A stretch of DNA of 28,444 bases from Rhizophagus sp. LPA8_4_AMF (Eukaryota; Glomeromycota; Glomeromycetes; Glomerales; Glomeraceae): assembly GCA_021464525.1 (NCBI GenBank), contig JADRCO010000675.1, positions 1-28,444 of the forward strand. Reading direction: 5' to 3'. Shown here in pieces: positions 9,708 to 20,605 of the stretch. Positions within the stretch are counted from its first letter, which is position 1. Every line of letters starts with the position of its first letter. A program made the translations under genes and the position numbers. The notes beneath the pieces are model-generated. The model saw only the letters and a list, made by a program, of their open reading frames with translations. It was not told the origin of the DNA and did no database searches.

Positions 9708-11231
9708 CTAAATGAATTCTATCCTAACTTCATCCCAATATTGACCTTTTTGATGTTGATTTTGTAAACTTTTAACAAAAGAAAGATTATTTTTAATAGT
9801 ATAATTATTGATAATATTAGAATAATCATTAAAATTCATATTTGTAGGTAATCTCCAAGATAGAACATTAATTTTATTTCTATTAATATTCAGAAATTCA
9901 TTTAATCCATTTGGAGAAATAATCCAACCATTTACTTCAAGTGAAGTAATTGATTGAGGAATTTTTTTTAACCAATTATCAATATGAATTGAACCACCAT
10001 CACTTTGTACGATAAATCTTTCTAATTTATTTAATGATTTGAATAATTCAAATAAAAGTAATAATTGATTATAACCAATATCCAAGCCAAGTGTGGTCAA
10101 ATTGTTACAATAATTTTTAATATGATGAAAGATTGAGTTTGAAAATGATGACGTATTTAAAATTAATTCGGATAAATTATTTCCTAGATTTTTAATTAAT
10201 TCGAGAATTTCTTTTGTGGGATAATTTTCAGTATGTGAAAAATAATCATCATTATTAATTTCTAATGAGATTAATTTAGGGAATTCAATATTTAATAATT
10301 CTTTCATGACATTATTGGTTAAATTATAACAATTTCTAAATCTAAGTTCTTTGAGATTTTCACTAAAATCGGAAATACATTTTAAGGCATTTTCATCTTT
10401 ACCAAATGATACATGATTGAAATGAATTTCTTTTAAAGTATTTTTTTGAGATTTAAGTGAAGAAAGAATTTCAATTATTCCTTTACTAACTTGATTAATA
10501 GTCACTCTTTCAATTCCTTGTTGAGTTTTAATTAATTTGCTGATAGTTGAGTTTACAATGCCGACATTATCATTATTCCATTCATCATTTTCGAAAATGA
10601 TGATATTCTTGATTGATGTTGTTGATTGTGATATTACTTTAAGTATTTCATTATTTGCATTATCATTTGAGCAATGTAATGTATTTAATCTGTTTAAACT
10701 AGTATTTAAAGAAGAAAATGAAATAAAATCACAACGAGTTCGTCTCCTTAATTCCCTTGAAATATCAATTTTTAAATATTCTAAACGAGGTGAATTATTT
10801 AAAAACATTTTTAACATTTCTTTAGATAACATAATTGAAAATGTTTGATCCTTTTTTGATGGAAAACTTTTGATTTCTTCATTCTCAGTTTTATCGTTAT
10901 TAAACATTACCCAATCTAATATTGCATCATAAATCTTCATGAATGAAACTTTTTGAAGATATGAAGGATATTTAATGAGAGTTTTATTATGATTTATGGT
11001 GTGAGTAATAGATTTTGTTTGTTCATCACAAAAATTAAAATAAATTGATACAAGTTTTCTTGGATTTTTCTTAATTATATTAAACGGATACTTCCATAAT
11101 AATGGAATTATATGTTCACACCATGCACGATTAATTAATAAACATGAATATAACGTATTAATATCTTTCGGATTTACATGTGAAATTATTTCTCGAATAA
11201 TATCATTAGGGATATGAGTTGTCGTATTCAT
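9708..11231 (-). CDS. F-box protein with leucine-rich C-terminal region
   Basis: A single uninterrupted exon of 507 aa. F-box proteins bind Skp1 and act as substrate adaptors in SCF ubiquitin ligases, using their C-terminal part to hold the target. The F-box is at residues 8-50: IPNDIIREIISHV, then LYSCLLINRAWCEHIIPLLW, with the usual buried Leu/Ile, Trp and Pro positions. The remainder contains irregular leucine-rich stretches such as LKELRFRNCYNLTNNVMKEL, LISLEINN and ITSLEVNGW, spaced like LRRs, so it is probably an F-box/LRR protein. The ATG has a run of A before it (A at -3) and the upstream 60 bases are A/T homopolymers. Large families of such genes occur in Rhizophagus as I recall; the target is unknown. 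Neighbours are unrelated. Confidence 0.85.
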   Translation of the reverse strand: MNTTTHIPNDIIREIISHVNPKDINTLYSCLLINRAWCEHIIPLLWKYPFNIIKKNPRKLVSIYFNFCDEQTKSITHTINHNKTLIKYPSYLQKVSFMKIYDAILDWVMFNNDKTENEEIKSFPSKKDQTFSIMLSKEMLKMFLNNSPRLEYLKIDISRELRRRTRCDFISFSSLNTSLNRLNTLHCSNDNANNEILKVISQSTTSIKNIIIFENDEWNNDNVGIVNSTISKLIKTQQGIERVTINQVSKGIIEILSSLKSQKNTLKEIHFNHVSFGKDENALKCISDFSENLKELRFRNCYNLTNNVMKELLNIEFPKLISLEINNDDYFSHTENYPTKEILELIKNLGNNLSELILNTSSFSNSIFHHIKNYCNNLTTLGLDIGYNQLLLLFELFKSLNKLERFIVQSDGGSIHIDNWLKKIPQSITSLEVNGWIISPNGLNEFLNINRNKINVLSWRLPTNMNFNDYSNIINNYTIKNNLSFVKSLQNQHQKGQYWDEVRIEFI

Positions 11232-12336
11232 TTTTATTTTGAAAAAAAATTCCTATTTTTTTTAAAAAAAAAAAAATGAAAAATGAAAAATGAAAGAAAA
11301 AAAAAGAGATTTTTGTTTTGATTCTGTGCTTCCTTTTAGTACTTGTATATTTATATATATTTTTTTTCTGCTTTACAAACATAACAACATCTCAACTAAA
11401 AATAGATCTTAAAAATTAAGCGATCAGACCAAATTTAGTAGTATTTGTTCAATAAAAACAAACAAATGTTTCATTAAATTAAAAAAAGCATGTGATTTGC
11501 CGCCCAATAACGTTGATCGGCCGATATTGGGCTGAACCTCGCACAAATTAAAGTTACCTATAGAAAAAATAGGGTAAAGCCGTCCCCCGAATATGGATGA
11601 ATATGGATTAATATGGATTAATATATTTTGGAAATTTATGTTCTTATATGTGATGTACTTAATGTCGATTTCTAAAAAAAAAAAAATATAACTCCGCGAT
11701 TTGCGTACGATCATTATTTTCTTTACTATTTTCGGATACTTATTATGAATATTTATGATGATTATGATGACACGAGTTTTACGTGATCTGCGAAAGATCG
11801 GTAATATGTGGCGTTGCCGATATATTCTAAATGGGAATATTTTTTTAATTACGTAACTCCCCAATATAATTTTAACTTTTTTTTCACTAGACGGTTTCGT
11901 AATATTAATTACTATATTTACAAGTCTCTTTTAAATACCTTTGAAATCGTCGATATGATAATTTTGAAAAATTTATAATATTTATTTCTATTTAAAATAT
12001 TTAATTGGATTATATAACTGTAATGTCGTATTATTGTTGAACTAAAAAAAGTTTAGAATTTTTATTATCATTTAGCCATATAGGTTAATATCATATCCAT
12101 TTATTTTCAATAAACTTTTTATAACCTTTTATATATAAACTTTTTTACATATAACTATAACGATAATATGAACATTAAAAGCTAAACGATGATATAATTA
12201 TTACTTAATAATAGGATAAAACGGCGCAAAATAATATGTAAATAACGTCCCTTGTAATTATTTACATCCCAAACTTGTAACATCAAACGTAGAACGGTAG
12301 AAGTTGTTTATTGTCATTTTTCAAATACTTTGTATA
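11232..12336. other. Intergenic region upstream of the F-box gene
   Basis: A/T homopolymers (11240-11300) probably belong to the F-box promoter and leader. A hairpin GCCCAATA...TATTGGGC (about 11501-11531) encloses GATCGGCCGAT. A 146-codon open frame on the minus strand (11864-11424) is rich in Ile, Lys and Arg, has no recognisable domain and looks incidental. Confidence 0.45.
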
Positions 12337-12527
12337 ATGATGCAACGTAATAATAATGCCCCACAAATTACTACTCTTCCTCCAATGAATAAAATTTTTC
12401 GATTTTTAGGAAAATATAATCCGATCTTTTTTTGTATTTCAAGTTCTCGTTCGTTACTTGAAAATTTCTTCTGTTTTTAGTAATTCTCGCCGTATTTAAG
12501 TATCGGTTATTTATTTGGAGCTATTAG
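12337..12527 (+). CDS. Possible small two-exon gene, 47 aa
   Basis: An ATG at 12337 opens a short frame, MMQRNNNAPQITTLPP followed by MNKIFRFLGKYNPIFF, less biased than surrounding translations. A GTATTT donor at 12434 and TTTTTAG acceptor at 12480 keep the frame and add a hydrophobic tail (LILAVFKYRLFIWSY), ending at 12525-12527. A small membrane protein would fit, but the 47-nt intron is short, and without splicing the frame simply stops at 12480. The product is not recognised and coding status is uncertain. Confidence 0.25.
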
Positions 12528-12873
12528 TGCTAAAAATTAAACATTGTTTCGTTACTTCTTTTGGGTTTCTCTTTCTTTTCATATTTTTATTATTGTTCTT
12601 ACCCATATTTAAAATAATTTATATTTTTATTATTGTTCTTACCCATATTTAAAATAATTTCTGTAAATTTTTTATTGATAAAAAAAATTATTGTAGGAAA
12701 ATTTTTAGTATTGATATAAAATATATTATTAATGAATATGCGTTCATTCTACTTTCATTTCAGTCAATATATAGAGAGTATAATTGTATAATAAAGGAAG
12801 AATATTCATTTTATGTTCAGGAATTACTCCATCAATATCATCATCATTAAATTATCTGGATTAATCTTATTTT
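12528..12873. other. AT-rich intergenic region with a tandem duplication
   Basis: Apart from the 40-bp tandem duplication listed separately, only AT-rich sequence is seen here. Confidence 0.4.
12581..12660. repeat. Exact 40-bp tandem duplication
   Basis: The 40-base unit starting ATATTTTTATTATTGTTCTT and ending AAAATAATTT is present twice in a row without a mismatch (12581-12620 and 12621-12660). Perfect identity in noncoding DNA implies a recent slippage or unequal exchange event. Confidence 0.9.
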
Positions 12874-13790
12874 TGGACTTTCTAGCTCGCACCTATTTAA
12901 CTTTCTGGGCTTACAAAACGAATTGGAATTTACAGAAAGTGTTCACTAAGGATTGTTTATATACTAAACGAATTTGAAAGATAATAATAGCCAATAGCTG
13001 AATTTTACGACCATTTTTTATTCATTAGCAATGATGTTAAATTTGTTTATTAGCAGATGGATTCATATTCAATTAAAATAAGAGGCTATAAATTGTGACT
13101 TGCGACATTTTACATATCAAGAAAATTAACAAGAAGGAATTTACTTTATTCCACAGCTTGATAATAATATTATATATCAGGTAAATAAAATTAATTCTTG
13201 GTATAAATTGATAATATTGAACAATTATCAGTTTAAAATAGTAATTCCAGGCGCTATTATTGATAAGTAATATTTATGCAGTCCCTTTTGTCATCACGTA
13301 AACTATGTAACGTGACTTGTAAGAGAAGCCAATATTTAAATTTTAACAATTTTTTTTTATTGACTTTGCCAACCTGTAATTGATTGAATAAGTTAAGCTA
13401 TAATTATAATATTTAAGTGTGTTGGCGAATTAAATCGTAATATGATATAGTTAATAAAAATGTTCAAATTTATCCGTTAGAAGCCCTGTTATGGTACGTA
13501 AGTTTACACAAGTTCACGTAAATTTTACAAAAACTTACACAAGCTTACGCATATTTACATATTTACACAAATTTACGTAAGCTTACACCTCTGTCGCAGG
13601 GTTACGCTTAAAAAATTTCCTAATGTGCATTCTTTTTAGTGTAGAGTATAAATTTGAAATTGAAAAAATTAAGAAAATTCACTATTTTTTTTTTAACTTT
13701 AAAAAGCATATGACACATAAAAACGTACAATGTATATAATAAAATGTGGTGTACCGCAAATGATAAAATATAGCAAAAATTGTAAATACT
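12874..13790. repeat. Dispersed noncoding repeat, copy 1
   Basis: Aligns collinearly with 24888-26030 over roughly 0.9 kb, from ACTTTCTAGYTCGCA through shared blocks such as GGTAAATAAAATTAATTCTTG, ATTGTGACTTGCGA and GTCAAGCTATAATTA-like sequence to the ACAATGTATA region. Divergence is substantial and small insertions or deletions are frequent, so the copies are old. No coding frame and no clear termini are seen, so the repeat is left unclassified. A 118-bp insertion (13484-13601) is specific to this copy; copy 2 carries a hAT-type MITE instead. Confidence 0.75.
13484..13601. mobile_element. Small iterated element inserted in repeat copy 1
   Basis: This 118-bp block is absent from the aligned position in copy 2. 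It starts CCCTGT and ends CAGGG, a short inverted terminus. The interior is built from variants of TTTACACAAG and its complement GTAAGTTTAC, arranged in both orientations. No convincing target duplication was found (GTTAGAAG against TTACGCTT). It is probably a miniature inverted-repeat element whose family is undetermined. Confidence 0.5.
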
Positions 13791-13851
13791 ATTAATTATT
13801 TTGAAACGATTTCTTGTTTTATGAAATTTAATAGTTTTATATTGTTTTGAA

Positions 13852-13951
13852 TAGAGATGCAAACTTAACTCTTCCTTAGGGTTACGTCCTAGTTACGTCT
13901 ATGACGTGACTTAACTAAGAGTTACGTCACGTCATTAAGTTTGCACCCTTA
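13852..13951. mobile_element. 100-bp hAT-like MITE with TTACGT/ACGTGAC motifs
   Basis: The left end TAGAGATGCAAACTTAA and the reverse complement of the right end, TAAGGGTGCAAACTTAA, match at 14 of 17 positions. Flanks are GTTTTGAA (13844-13851) and GTTTTGAT (13952-13959), a 7-of-8 target duplication typical of hAT. TTACGT occurs three times, with ACGTGAC and ACGTCA variants, in an otherwise 100-bp element. Too small to encode anything. Confidence 0.75.
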
Positions 13952-13959
13952 GTTTTGAT

Positions 13960-14461
13960 TTTTGAATTATAAGAATAAGAAATATTAAAAAATAAACAAG
14001 TTCAATAAATTTTGTATGAAATTGTTACTTAATGGCTAAAAACTCAATATTTGATGCTATTTGTTTCTTTTATTTAACGTTATAAAATAATTATTTGGTT
14101 AAGATCATTTATATTGACGAATTTATTGACTTTGCATAAAGGAAATTTTTCTTTTCAAAATTATTTTGTGATATCTAACAGAGATTAAATACGTTTACGA
14201 AACTTTAAATTATTAAACGCAAAATATTTAATATTCATGGTAATTTAATGTGTATTATTAAAAAAGTAATTTTGCTTTAACTTAATAAACATTAAAAATG
14301 AGAATTATATAGAAAGTCAATAATATATATATAAAATTTTTTAATGTTTAACCCTAATTTTTGCGTCTTATGTATATTTTAAATATAAACCAAATAAATT
14401 ATTACCTACTTTCTTAATAAATACTAGAGATGATATATATATAGTAAAAACTATTTATAAT
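13960..14461. other. AT-rich spacer downstream of the RING/TPR gene
   Basis: About 500 bp of low-complexity AT sequence with TATATATATA runs. It probably includes the 3' untranslated region of the gene ending at 14462. Nothing else is supported. Confidence 0.45.
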
Positions 14462-17400
14462 TTATAGGTTACTAATAATGTCATTTAATTCAAGCAAATT
14501 TTCTGTTTCTTTTCTTAAAAAATACTTGTCTTTAAAAGTTTCTGGAATATTATTTGTGCAAAATGGTAATAAATAATCCGTTTTGAGAAAATAAATTCGT
14601 TCTTTATGATAATTCTCAGTAATTCGAACATACTCTATTTGCTATAGTAAATAAAGTAATGACAATGTTATAATCATATATACTGTACATGTTTAAAAAA
14701 TGAGAATAAATTACATACCATGTCAATAGAATCCTTTTTTGTTTCAATTGAAAGTTGTATTGGCGCGTGTCTACTTATGTATAGAGTGCCAAATGGCACA
14801 TACAAAATCCAACCTAATCCCTCAAGTTTTAATATATCCTCATATTTTAATAAATATTCGATTTTCTTGATTTTCATGGAAGTCTTATACGAAATTATAG
14901 AATTATTATTCACATATTAGTTGTTGTTGTTAATTAAAATTAAATAAATCAAATATTTGTTATCAATTACCTTTAATGTAAATCTAATAAAACAGTCTGA
15001 TGAAATTATTTTCTTGATATTTATTTTCCAAATTATATCATAGCATATACCGAGATAGGAAATAGAATATTTGGGCAAGCTTAAATAATGATTGTCTTTA
15101 AGAGATAATGTGCGTCTTGACAACAGATTATTAAAATATTAATTTTATATATAATTACTTAGACTACTATGAATAATGTTATAAATATATTTACCTATTT
15201 AAATTACTTTCTTGAAATTGATAATTATAATTAAGGTTCATAAGATTGGACATAAAATAAATCTTTTTTACTATAATAATTCACTATATTAGAATGTAGT
15301 AATTAGTTTGCATAATATTAAATTTAAATGTACTTACTCTTATACATATAAAGATCAAAGCTATTAGTTATTCCTAGATGATCGTAATCACTAAGAACAT
15401 ATGATTCACACAAATATAACCAAAAATCTGAATATTTTTGTAATAAATAAGCAAATGAGATATCATCATTCAGTTTAAACAATCTATTTAAATCTAATAC
15501 TGCATCTTTATATTTTATTAATTCAATATTTATTTTGCATCTCATAAAAAGAAGTGATTCATTATCATAATTTATATTAACGAATTCATTAATCTTAGTA
15601 ATAAGATTATGATAATTTGGCAAACGCTTTAGAATATAATTAATGATATTAGAAATTTGAGAACCACAATTGCTTGAATTTTTCAAATACATTTTTTCTA
15701 AATCGTTATTAGAATCTAATTCAATGCATTTTTTAAATGCTACTATAGAATTACTATTATCTTCCATTATAAAATAAATTAATCCCTTACAATAATATGC
15801 TAAAATATTTGAAGTATCCAATTGTATGATATTATTAAAATCTAATAAAGCTTTATCATATTCTCGAAGGATACAATATATAATGGCTCTCTTAGTTAAA
15901 TTATGAACATTTTCTGGATCTATATTATTTGCTTTTGTAAAATATGATATAGCACTATCATACTTTTTAATTTTACTTAAAATTTCTCCATGATAACATA
16001 AAATTAATGAATCTTTCTCATTTATACTAAGTAATTTATTTAACGCCTTTAGAGTATAAGTGTATTCTTCTTGCTTTTCATAAATATAAGCACAGTACTT
16101 AAGACATAAATGATTATTTGGATCATCTTGTAATATGATATAAAAATACTTTAGGGCATCTTTAGGATTATTATTATAACAATAACTAATTCCAATCATC
16201 ATATATAAATAATTTAATTTAACATTATAATTTAATGAAGTTATTAAATCTCTTAATGCATCATTGTAATTTCCTTGTTTAAATTTGATTTCTCCACGAA
16301 TACACCAAGCAATAGGTTTTTTTTCTTTCAATTTAATAGCTTCATTTAAATATAAATGTGCTTGTTCATAATTATTGAGGCATCTATAAGTATAAGCTAA
16401 AATACATCTCATAGAATAACTTTCTGGAAAAGTTTTAAGAAATTCCTTACACCAATGTTCAGCATTTTTATAATTTTTTTCTTCCAATCCTTTGATAGCA
16501 TTTAGATATGTTGGATGTTGTTTTCTTCTAATCTGAAATATTGATTTTAATGATATATTTGGATTTAACTTAGTTGCTTTTAGAATTTTCTTTTTCTTAG
16601 TTAACATAAGATCAACTTCTGAATCACCTGAATCACTATCATATTGGTTTTTTGTTGAATTTTCCATTTCAATTGAAGGTAAAATATGTCCAGCTTCAAA
16701 AAATTGTGAATATAAATGTTTGTAAATAACATTTTGTGGTAAATATCTAATATCATTATCTTCAATTTTTTCTCGACATTTAGGGCAATTTTTTTGTTTC
16801 AATTTATTTAAACTATTAAATGATAATATGTGTTGGCATTTCAAAACACATAATTGATCTGTTGGTTCATAACCTATTGGGCAAGTCATTTCATTTGCAA
16901 TCATTTCTAAAATTTCACCCAATTTTGATATATTCTTTGTTAAATTTGCATTTTGAATAGATGAACTCTTTTCTTTTCCTTTTCCTTTTCCCTTTCCTTT
17001 TTCAGTATTATAATTTAACAGATTAATATCATTTGTACACTTTTTTTCAACAAATGTTAACAAACTTCGGAATTTTTCTGAAGTTTCCATTATTGGATTG
17101 TTTCCATTCAATTTTTGAATGTATTGATCAAAGTCGATTTTAATCATTGAAAACATTTGATTATTAATATTATGTAAATGAAATAATATTTCAATTGCTT
17201 TAAATTGAATGAAACTACTTGGAGCTCTATTAAGTGATTCAATTGCTAGATAATAACAAAGACCATGAGTGGATTTTCGATTGGATTTTTGAATAAGATT
17301 TTGTGCAAGGTCTAATATTCCAAACCATAAAGTATGTGGTAAAACAAGAGGTTCATTTCCAGCAATATCATTAATGAAATTTCCAGTATTTTTAAAAACT

Positions 17401-18502
17401 TTAACAAGTTTATTTGATATTTCATCAAATTTTGATTGAGAATCCAATATAGAATTATCAGCAACATCAATCCATTCTTTTTCCAAATAACTCCAAAAAT
17501 ATTCCATTAATACCATTTCTTGAAATTTTTTACTAATTATATTTTCAGTACCACCAGACCAGTTGAATAAATTATGTTGAATTATCAACATAATTCTCCA
17601 ATCTACATAATAAGATGCTACTGGATACTTAAAATTTAATCCTTTACGTAATTGAGCAAGCATTGATAAGATTGAGCAATTATCATTTGGAAGAGAAACT
17701 CCGAGTGCTAGTGTTGATAAGACTCCTGGTGTAATATTTAATGCAGCCTTAAGTAACTCCTTGGTTCTTCGTATAATTTCTTGAAACCAAGTCTCATCAT
17801 CACGTAAACTATGTAATGTATCCCGTAAATGAATTAATAAGAAGTCAATATTATAATTTCGTTTGTTCATAATGCCTTCATCTTCTTTATTATCCTGTAA
17901 TTGATTGAATTGATTAAACCCAGACTTAAAATTATTATCAATTCCTTCTTGCATTATTTGAGTTGTTTTTTTATGAATTTCTGCAAATTTTGCTAAAGAG
18001 TTATAAACTTTATCTCGAAGTTCTTTACTTAAGCGCATTGGTGTCACGCAAATCTTTTCCAATACAGCAATCCAGGTACGAATATGTAATTCTAGTCTGA
18101 CCACACTCTGTTTTCCATAATAATCAAAAGGCGTCGGATCTGCTAATGCAACCAAAGAATTTCGAAGAACTTCATCTGAAAATTGGTTAAATGGGTTTTC
18201 AAAAAGTAATTTAAGAGCGAATAAATATTTTAATTTTGCTAAATTTTTAATAAGTTCTTCTGCCTTTTTATCAGGTGTAATAAATCCATCTTGTTCTAAC
18301 TCGAGAAGGATACAATTATTGATACAATTATTGGATGTGTTTTTAAGCGAAGGTGGACTGAACTCGATGGAATTACTAACTGACGATGAACTACCATTCT
18401 ATATATAGTTGTAATATAAAGTAAGCGTGTTAATTATCTTAATTTGTCAAAATATCCAATATTCATATAAAATTTATTCACCTGGTTTGAATTTCCTTTC
18501 AT
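14462..18502 (-). CDS. RING/U-box-like and TPR-repeat protein, 6 exons, 1,215 aa
   Basis: Likely a ubiquitin-system or chaperone-linked adaptor. Exons on the minus strand: 18502-18482, 18398-15338, 15270-15195, 15115-14971, 14883-14719, 14641-14462. All introns are GT-AG, and phases (0,1,2,0,0) match. The start ATG at 18502 begins MKGNSNQ. Residues 80-480 are helical and unrecognised, ending in a KGKGKGKGKEK run. Residues 509-552 form a RING/U-box-like fold: TCPIGYEPTDQLC, KCQHILSFNSL, CPKCREKI. The second Cys of the first CxxC is Gly, so zinc binding is incomplete and a U-box-type fold may apply. Residues 636 to about 910 hold eight or so TPR repeats (for example DALKYFYIILQDDPNNHLC, CYHGEILSKIKKYDSAISYF), which bind partner peptides. 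The last 190 residues, including KYEDILKLEGLGWILYVPF and ETFKDKYFLRKE, form a conserved-looking tail I recall from Rhizophagus paralogues. The gene looks intact. Confidence 0.85.
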
Positions 18503-19309
18503 TTTTTGCTTCTCCACTAAAAAAGTCCAGAAAGTACAAAAATATTAAAAACTCATTGTATTTATAAAATTTCGGAGTTTTTACAACTTCCATTTCTTTG
18601 TAGTATTACCATTTTTATTTAAAAATGCAAAGCAAAGACTGTAACAATACACAACAGAATATGTATCACACTTGTTGTGTATGGTAACATCACTATACAT
18701 ACGAGTAATGATCGACGATCATGTAACATTTAGACCTATCGGCCTAAATTATTGGCCCCATTCTAATAATGCCTTAAAAACTGTACCAGCGATGATCTGC
18801 TGATGGAACGATTTGGGATGGTTTGGTTTTGGTCTACCGTCTACAACAGACATTTAGCCAATTAAATTACGATCCTAGTATTACTATATTTACCAGTTAC
18901 ACGATTTCGGATTATCATTAACAGTGTGAGGTCAATCCCCGCAGTATCAACTGCCAGTCATAAGACTGTGCCACCAGGATTTCTTACGTTCGCTAAACCA
19001 ATCAAATTTTATTAATAATTTCCAAGTTCGCAAAATAAAAATTAATACAAATAAAGGAAAAAAAAAAATTCTCCAGGAAAGAAAGAAAATTAATTTTCCC
19101 AAAGCAAGAAGTAAATCTCCTTCTATATGAAAATTTCATTACATAAGACTACATACATAAATTCCATTGTATTGACCTCTATTGATAGACATTATTATAT
19201 TCAGAAATGCCAATCATTCCCAAAATGCACTTATCAAGAATAGTTTTACGTCATTACGGACGCAGTACATTATAAACTAACAATTAATACTGCGCACTAT
19301 ATAAAGATG
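18503..19309. other. Region upstream of the RING/TPR gene
   Basis: Contains that gene's presumed promoter (AT-rich, 18503-18650), then a less AT-rich stretch (18690-19000) that includes a possible tRNA-derived SINE. No protein-coding signal was found. Confidence 0.45.
18800..18990 (-). repeat. Possible tRNA-derived SINE-like sequence
   Basis: On the minus strand, TGGCACAGTC (near 18973-18964) fits the A box of an RNA polymerase III promoter (TRGYNNANNNG). It is followed by a GCAG-TTGATA-CTGC hairpin and then GGGGATTGACC (near 18941-18930), a weak B box with about 6 of 11 matches. A full tRNA cloverleaf does not form, so this is not called as a tRNA gene. The 3' boundary, tail and any target duplication are not visible. 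Confidence 0.3.
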
Positions 19310-19319
19310 GTAACTACAA
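19310..19319. repeat. Target site duplication, left copy (GTAACTACAA)
   Basis: Ten bases identical to 20023-20032 on the other side of the 703-bp element. Confidence 0.85.
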
Positions 19320-20022
19320 AACTACCCCAGCAACACCGGCAATATGTCACATATCACTAATTTTAATCACGTGTCTGTGATGTTACAATTTTTTGTTTTT
19401 TTCACGAAATACGTGTTCTTTAAAAAAAAAATAAAAATTTTTTTTTTAAAAACTTGAACTTTAAAAACAAAAAAATGGAAATATTTAAAAAACTTTTGAT
19501 ACTTGTTAAAATATAATAAAAAAATGTATTTATTTTTTATTTAAATGGTTTTATTATCATAATGTAAAATTATTGGCACTTAATACCAAAAAAATCTTTA
19601 AAAGAAATAGAAAAATACATGTCATGTTCTCTAGAAAAAAATAAAAAGCATAAATAAAGACTTCATAAACTGAAAAAATAAACAAATAAATTAAGGAAGG
19701 TAGTGATTATAAATAGAGAAAAAATGGTAAAAACGTTTTTTAAATAAAAATAAAATGAAACAAACTAATTATTTATACTTAGGTTTGCCCAAAAGTTTAA
19801 TATTTCTGTAAAAAAATATAAAGAAAATACTAAAAACGTTTTTATGAATAGTAAAATATAACTATCTTTCACCTTATAACCTTATAACTGTAACTAGTAA
19901 GCGGAAAAAAAAGAAAAAAATTTTTGTGGATTTATGAATAAACAAATCAATCACAGGCACGTGATTAATATTAGGTGATATGTGACATCTGTGCAAAAAT
20001 TGCCGGTGTTGCTGGGGTAGTT
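19320..20022. mobile_element. 703-bp MITE with long terminal inverted repeats, Mutator-like
   Basis: The terminal inverted repeats begin AACTACCCCAGCAACACCGG and extend about 60-75 bp with small gaps, through GTCACATATCAC and TTAATCACGTG on both sides. A perfect 10-bp duplication, GTAACTACAA, flanks the element. Long terminal repeats plus a 9-11-bp duplication suggest the Mutator (MULE) superfamily; this is inference since no transposase is encoded. The interior is AT-rich with poly-A/T runs and no reading frame. The intact duplication argues for a fairly recent insertion. Confidence 0.85.
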
Positions 20023-20032
20023 GTAACTACAA
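20023..20032. repeat. Target site duplication, right copy (GTAACTACAA)
   Basis: Exact second copy of the 10-bp flank of the MITE. Confidence 0.85.
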
Positions 20033-20605
20033 CGGTAGCATATTTTTTTTTACAAATAAAATTTTAAAATATTATGTACAATATTCTAACTCTATCAGTC
20101 ATCGGAAATGTCGGAACCAAATGACATTTCATATTAAAGGAAATTTGTGTAACCATAATCAAATTACTTCATTATATAATTAATCGTCAATTTTATTATA
20201 CAACATGAAACTAATTTGGTGATTTTTAAAGTTCGTCACATGATCTATCAGTTCCTTAAAATGATTTTCCTTTTTCGTCATTATTTTTTTACTTTGCATT
20301 TACGAGAAATTCGTTGCGAAAATGAGCTTTTTTTTAAGATCCTTTTAAAAGTAGCAATAATTATACATTATTAACTACATAAATATATGTAATTTTACAA
20401 AAAGAAAAGGATTTTCTTAGCTAATAAAGTTAGTTATTCAGATGGTTTTTTAATAAAACGTGAAAAACTGAATTTAATAAGGAAAATGATAAAAAGAGGT
20501 TATTAATTCAAATTTTTTTGAGTTCGGCTTAGCTTTATATATTAAGGAGAATTGTTCAACTAGACTTACATAATATTCTAACCTAAAATACTTGTTGATT
20601 TATTT
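20033..20605. other. AT-rich spacer between MITE and transposase-like pseudogene
   Basis: About 570 bp with no reading frame, RNA gene or terminal repeat that I can support. Confidence 0.45.

Noticed and set aside
11424-11864. 146-codon minus-strand open frame
   Set aside because: Composition is Ile/Lys/Arg-rich as expected from translated AT-rich DNA; no domain, no supportable start, and it overlaps a hairpin and repeats of GAATATGGATTA.
12874-13790. Dispersed repeat as a pair of long terminal repeats
   Set aside because: The copies are much diverged, lack TG...CA ends I can recognise, and the sequence between them holds ordinary genes, so there is no support for an LTR element.
18929-18990. 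A tRNA gene on the minus strand
   Set aside because: An A box-like motif and one hairpin exist, but acceptor and T stems do not close and the B box is weak; kept only as a possible SINE.
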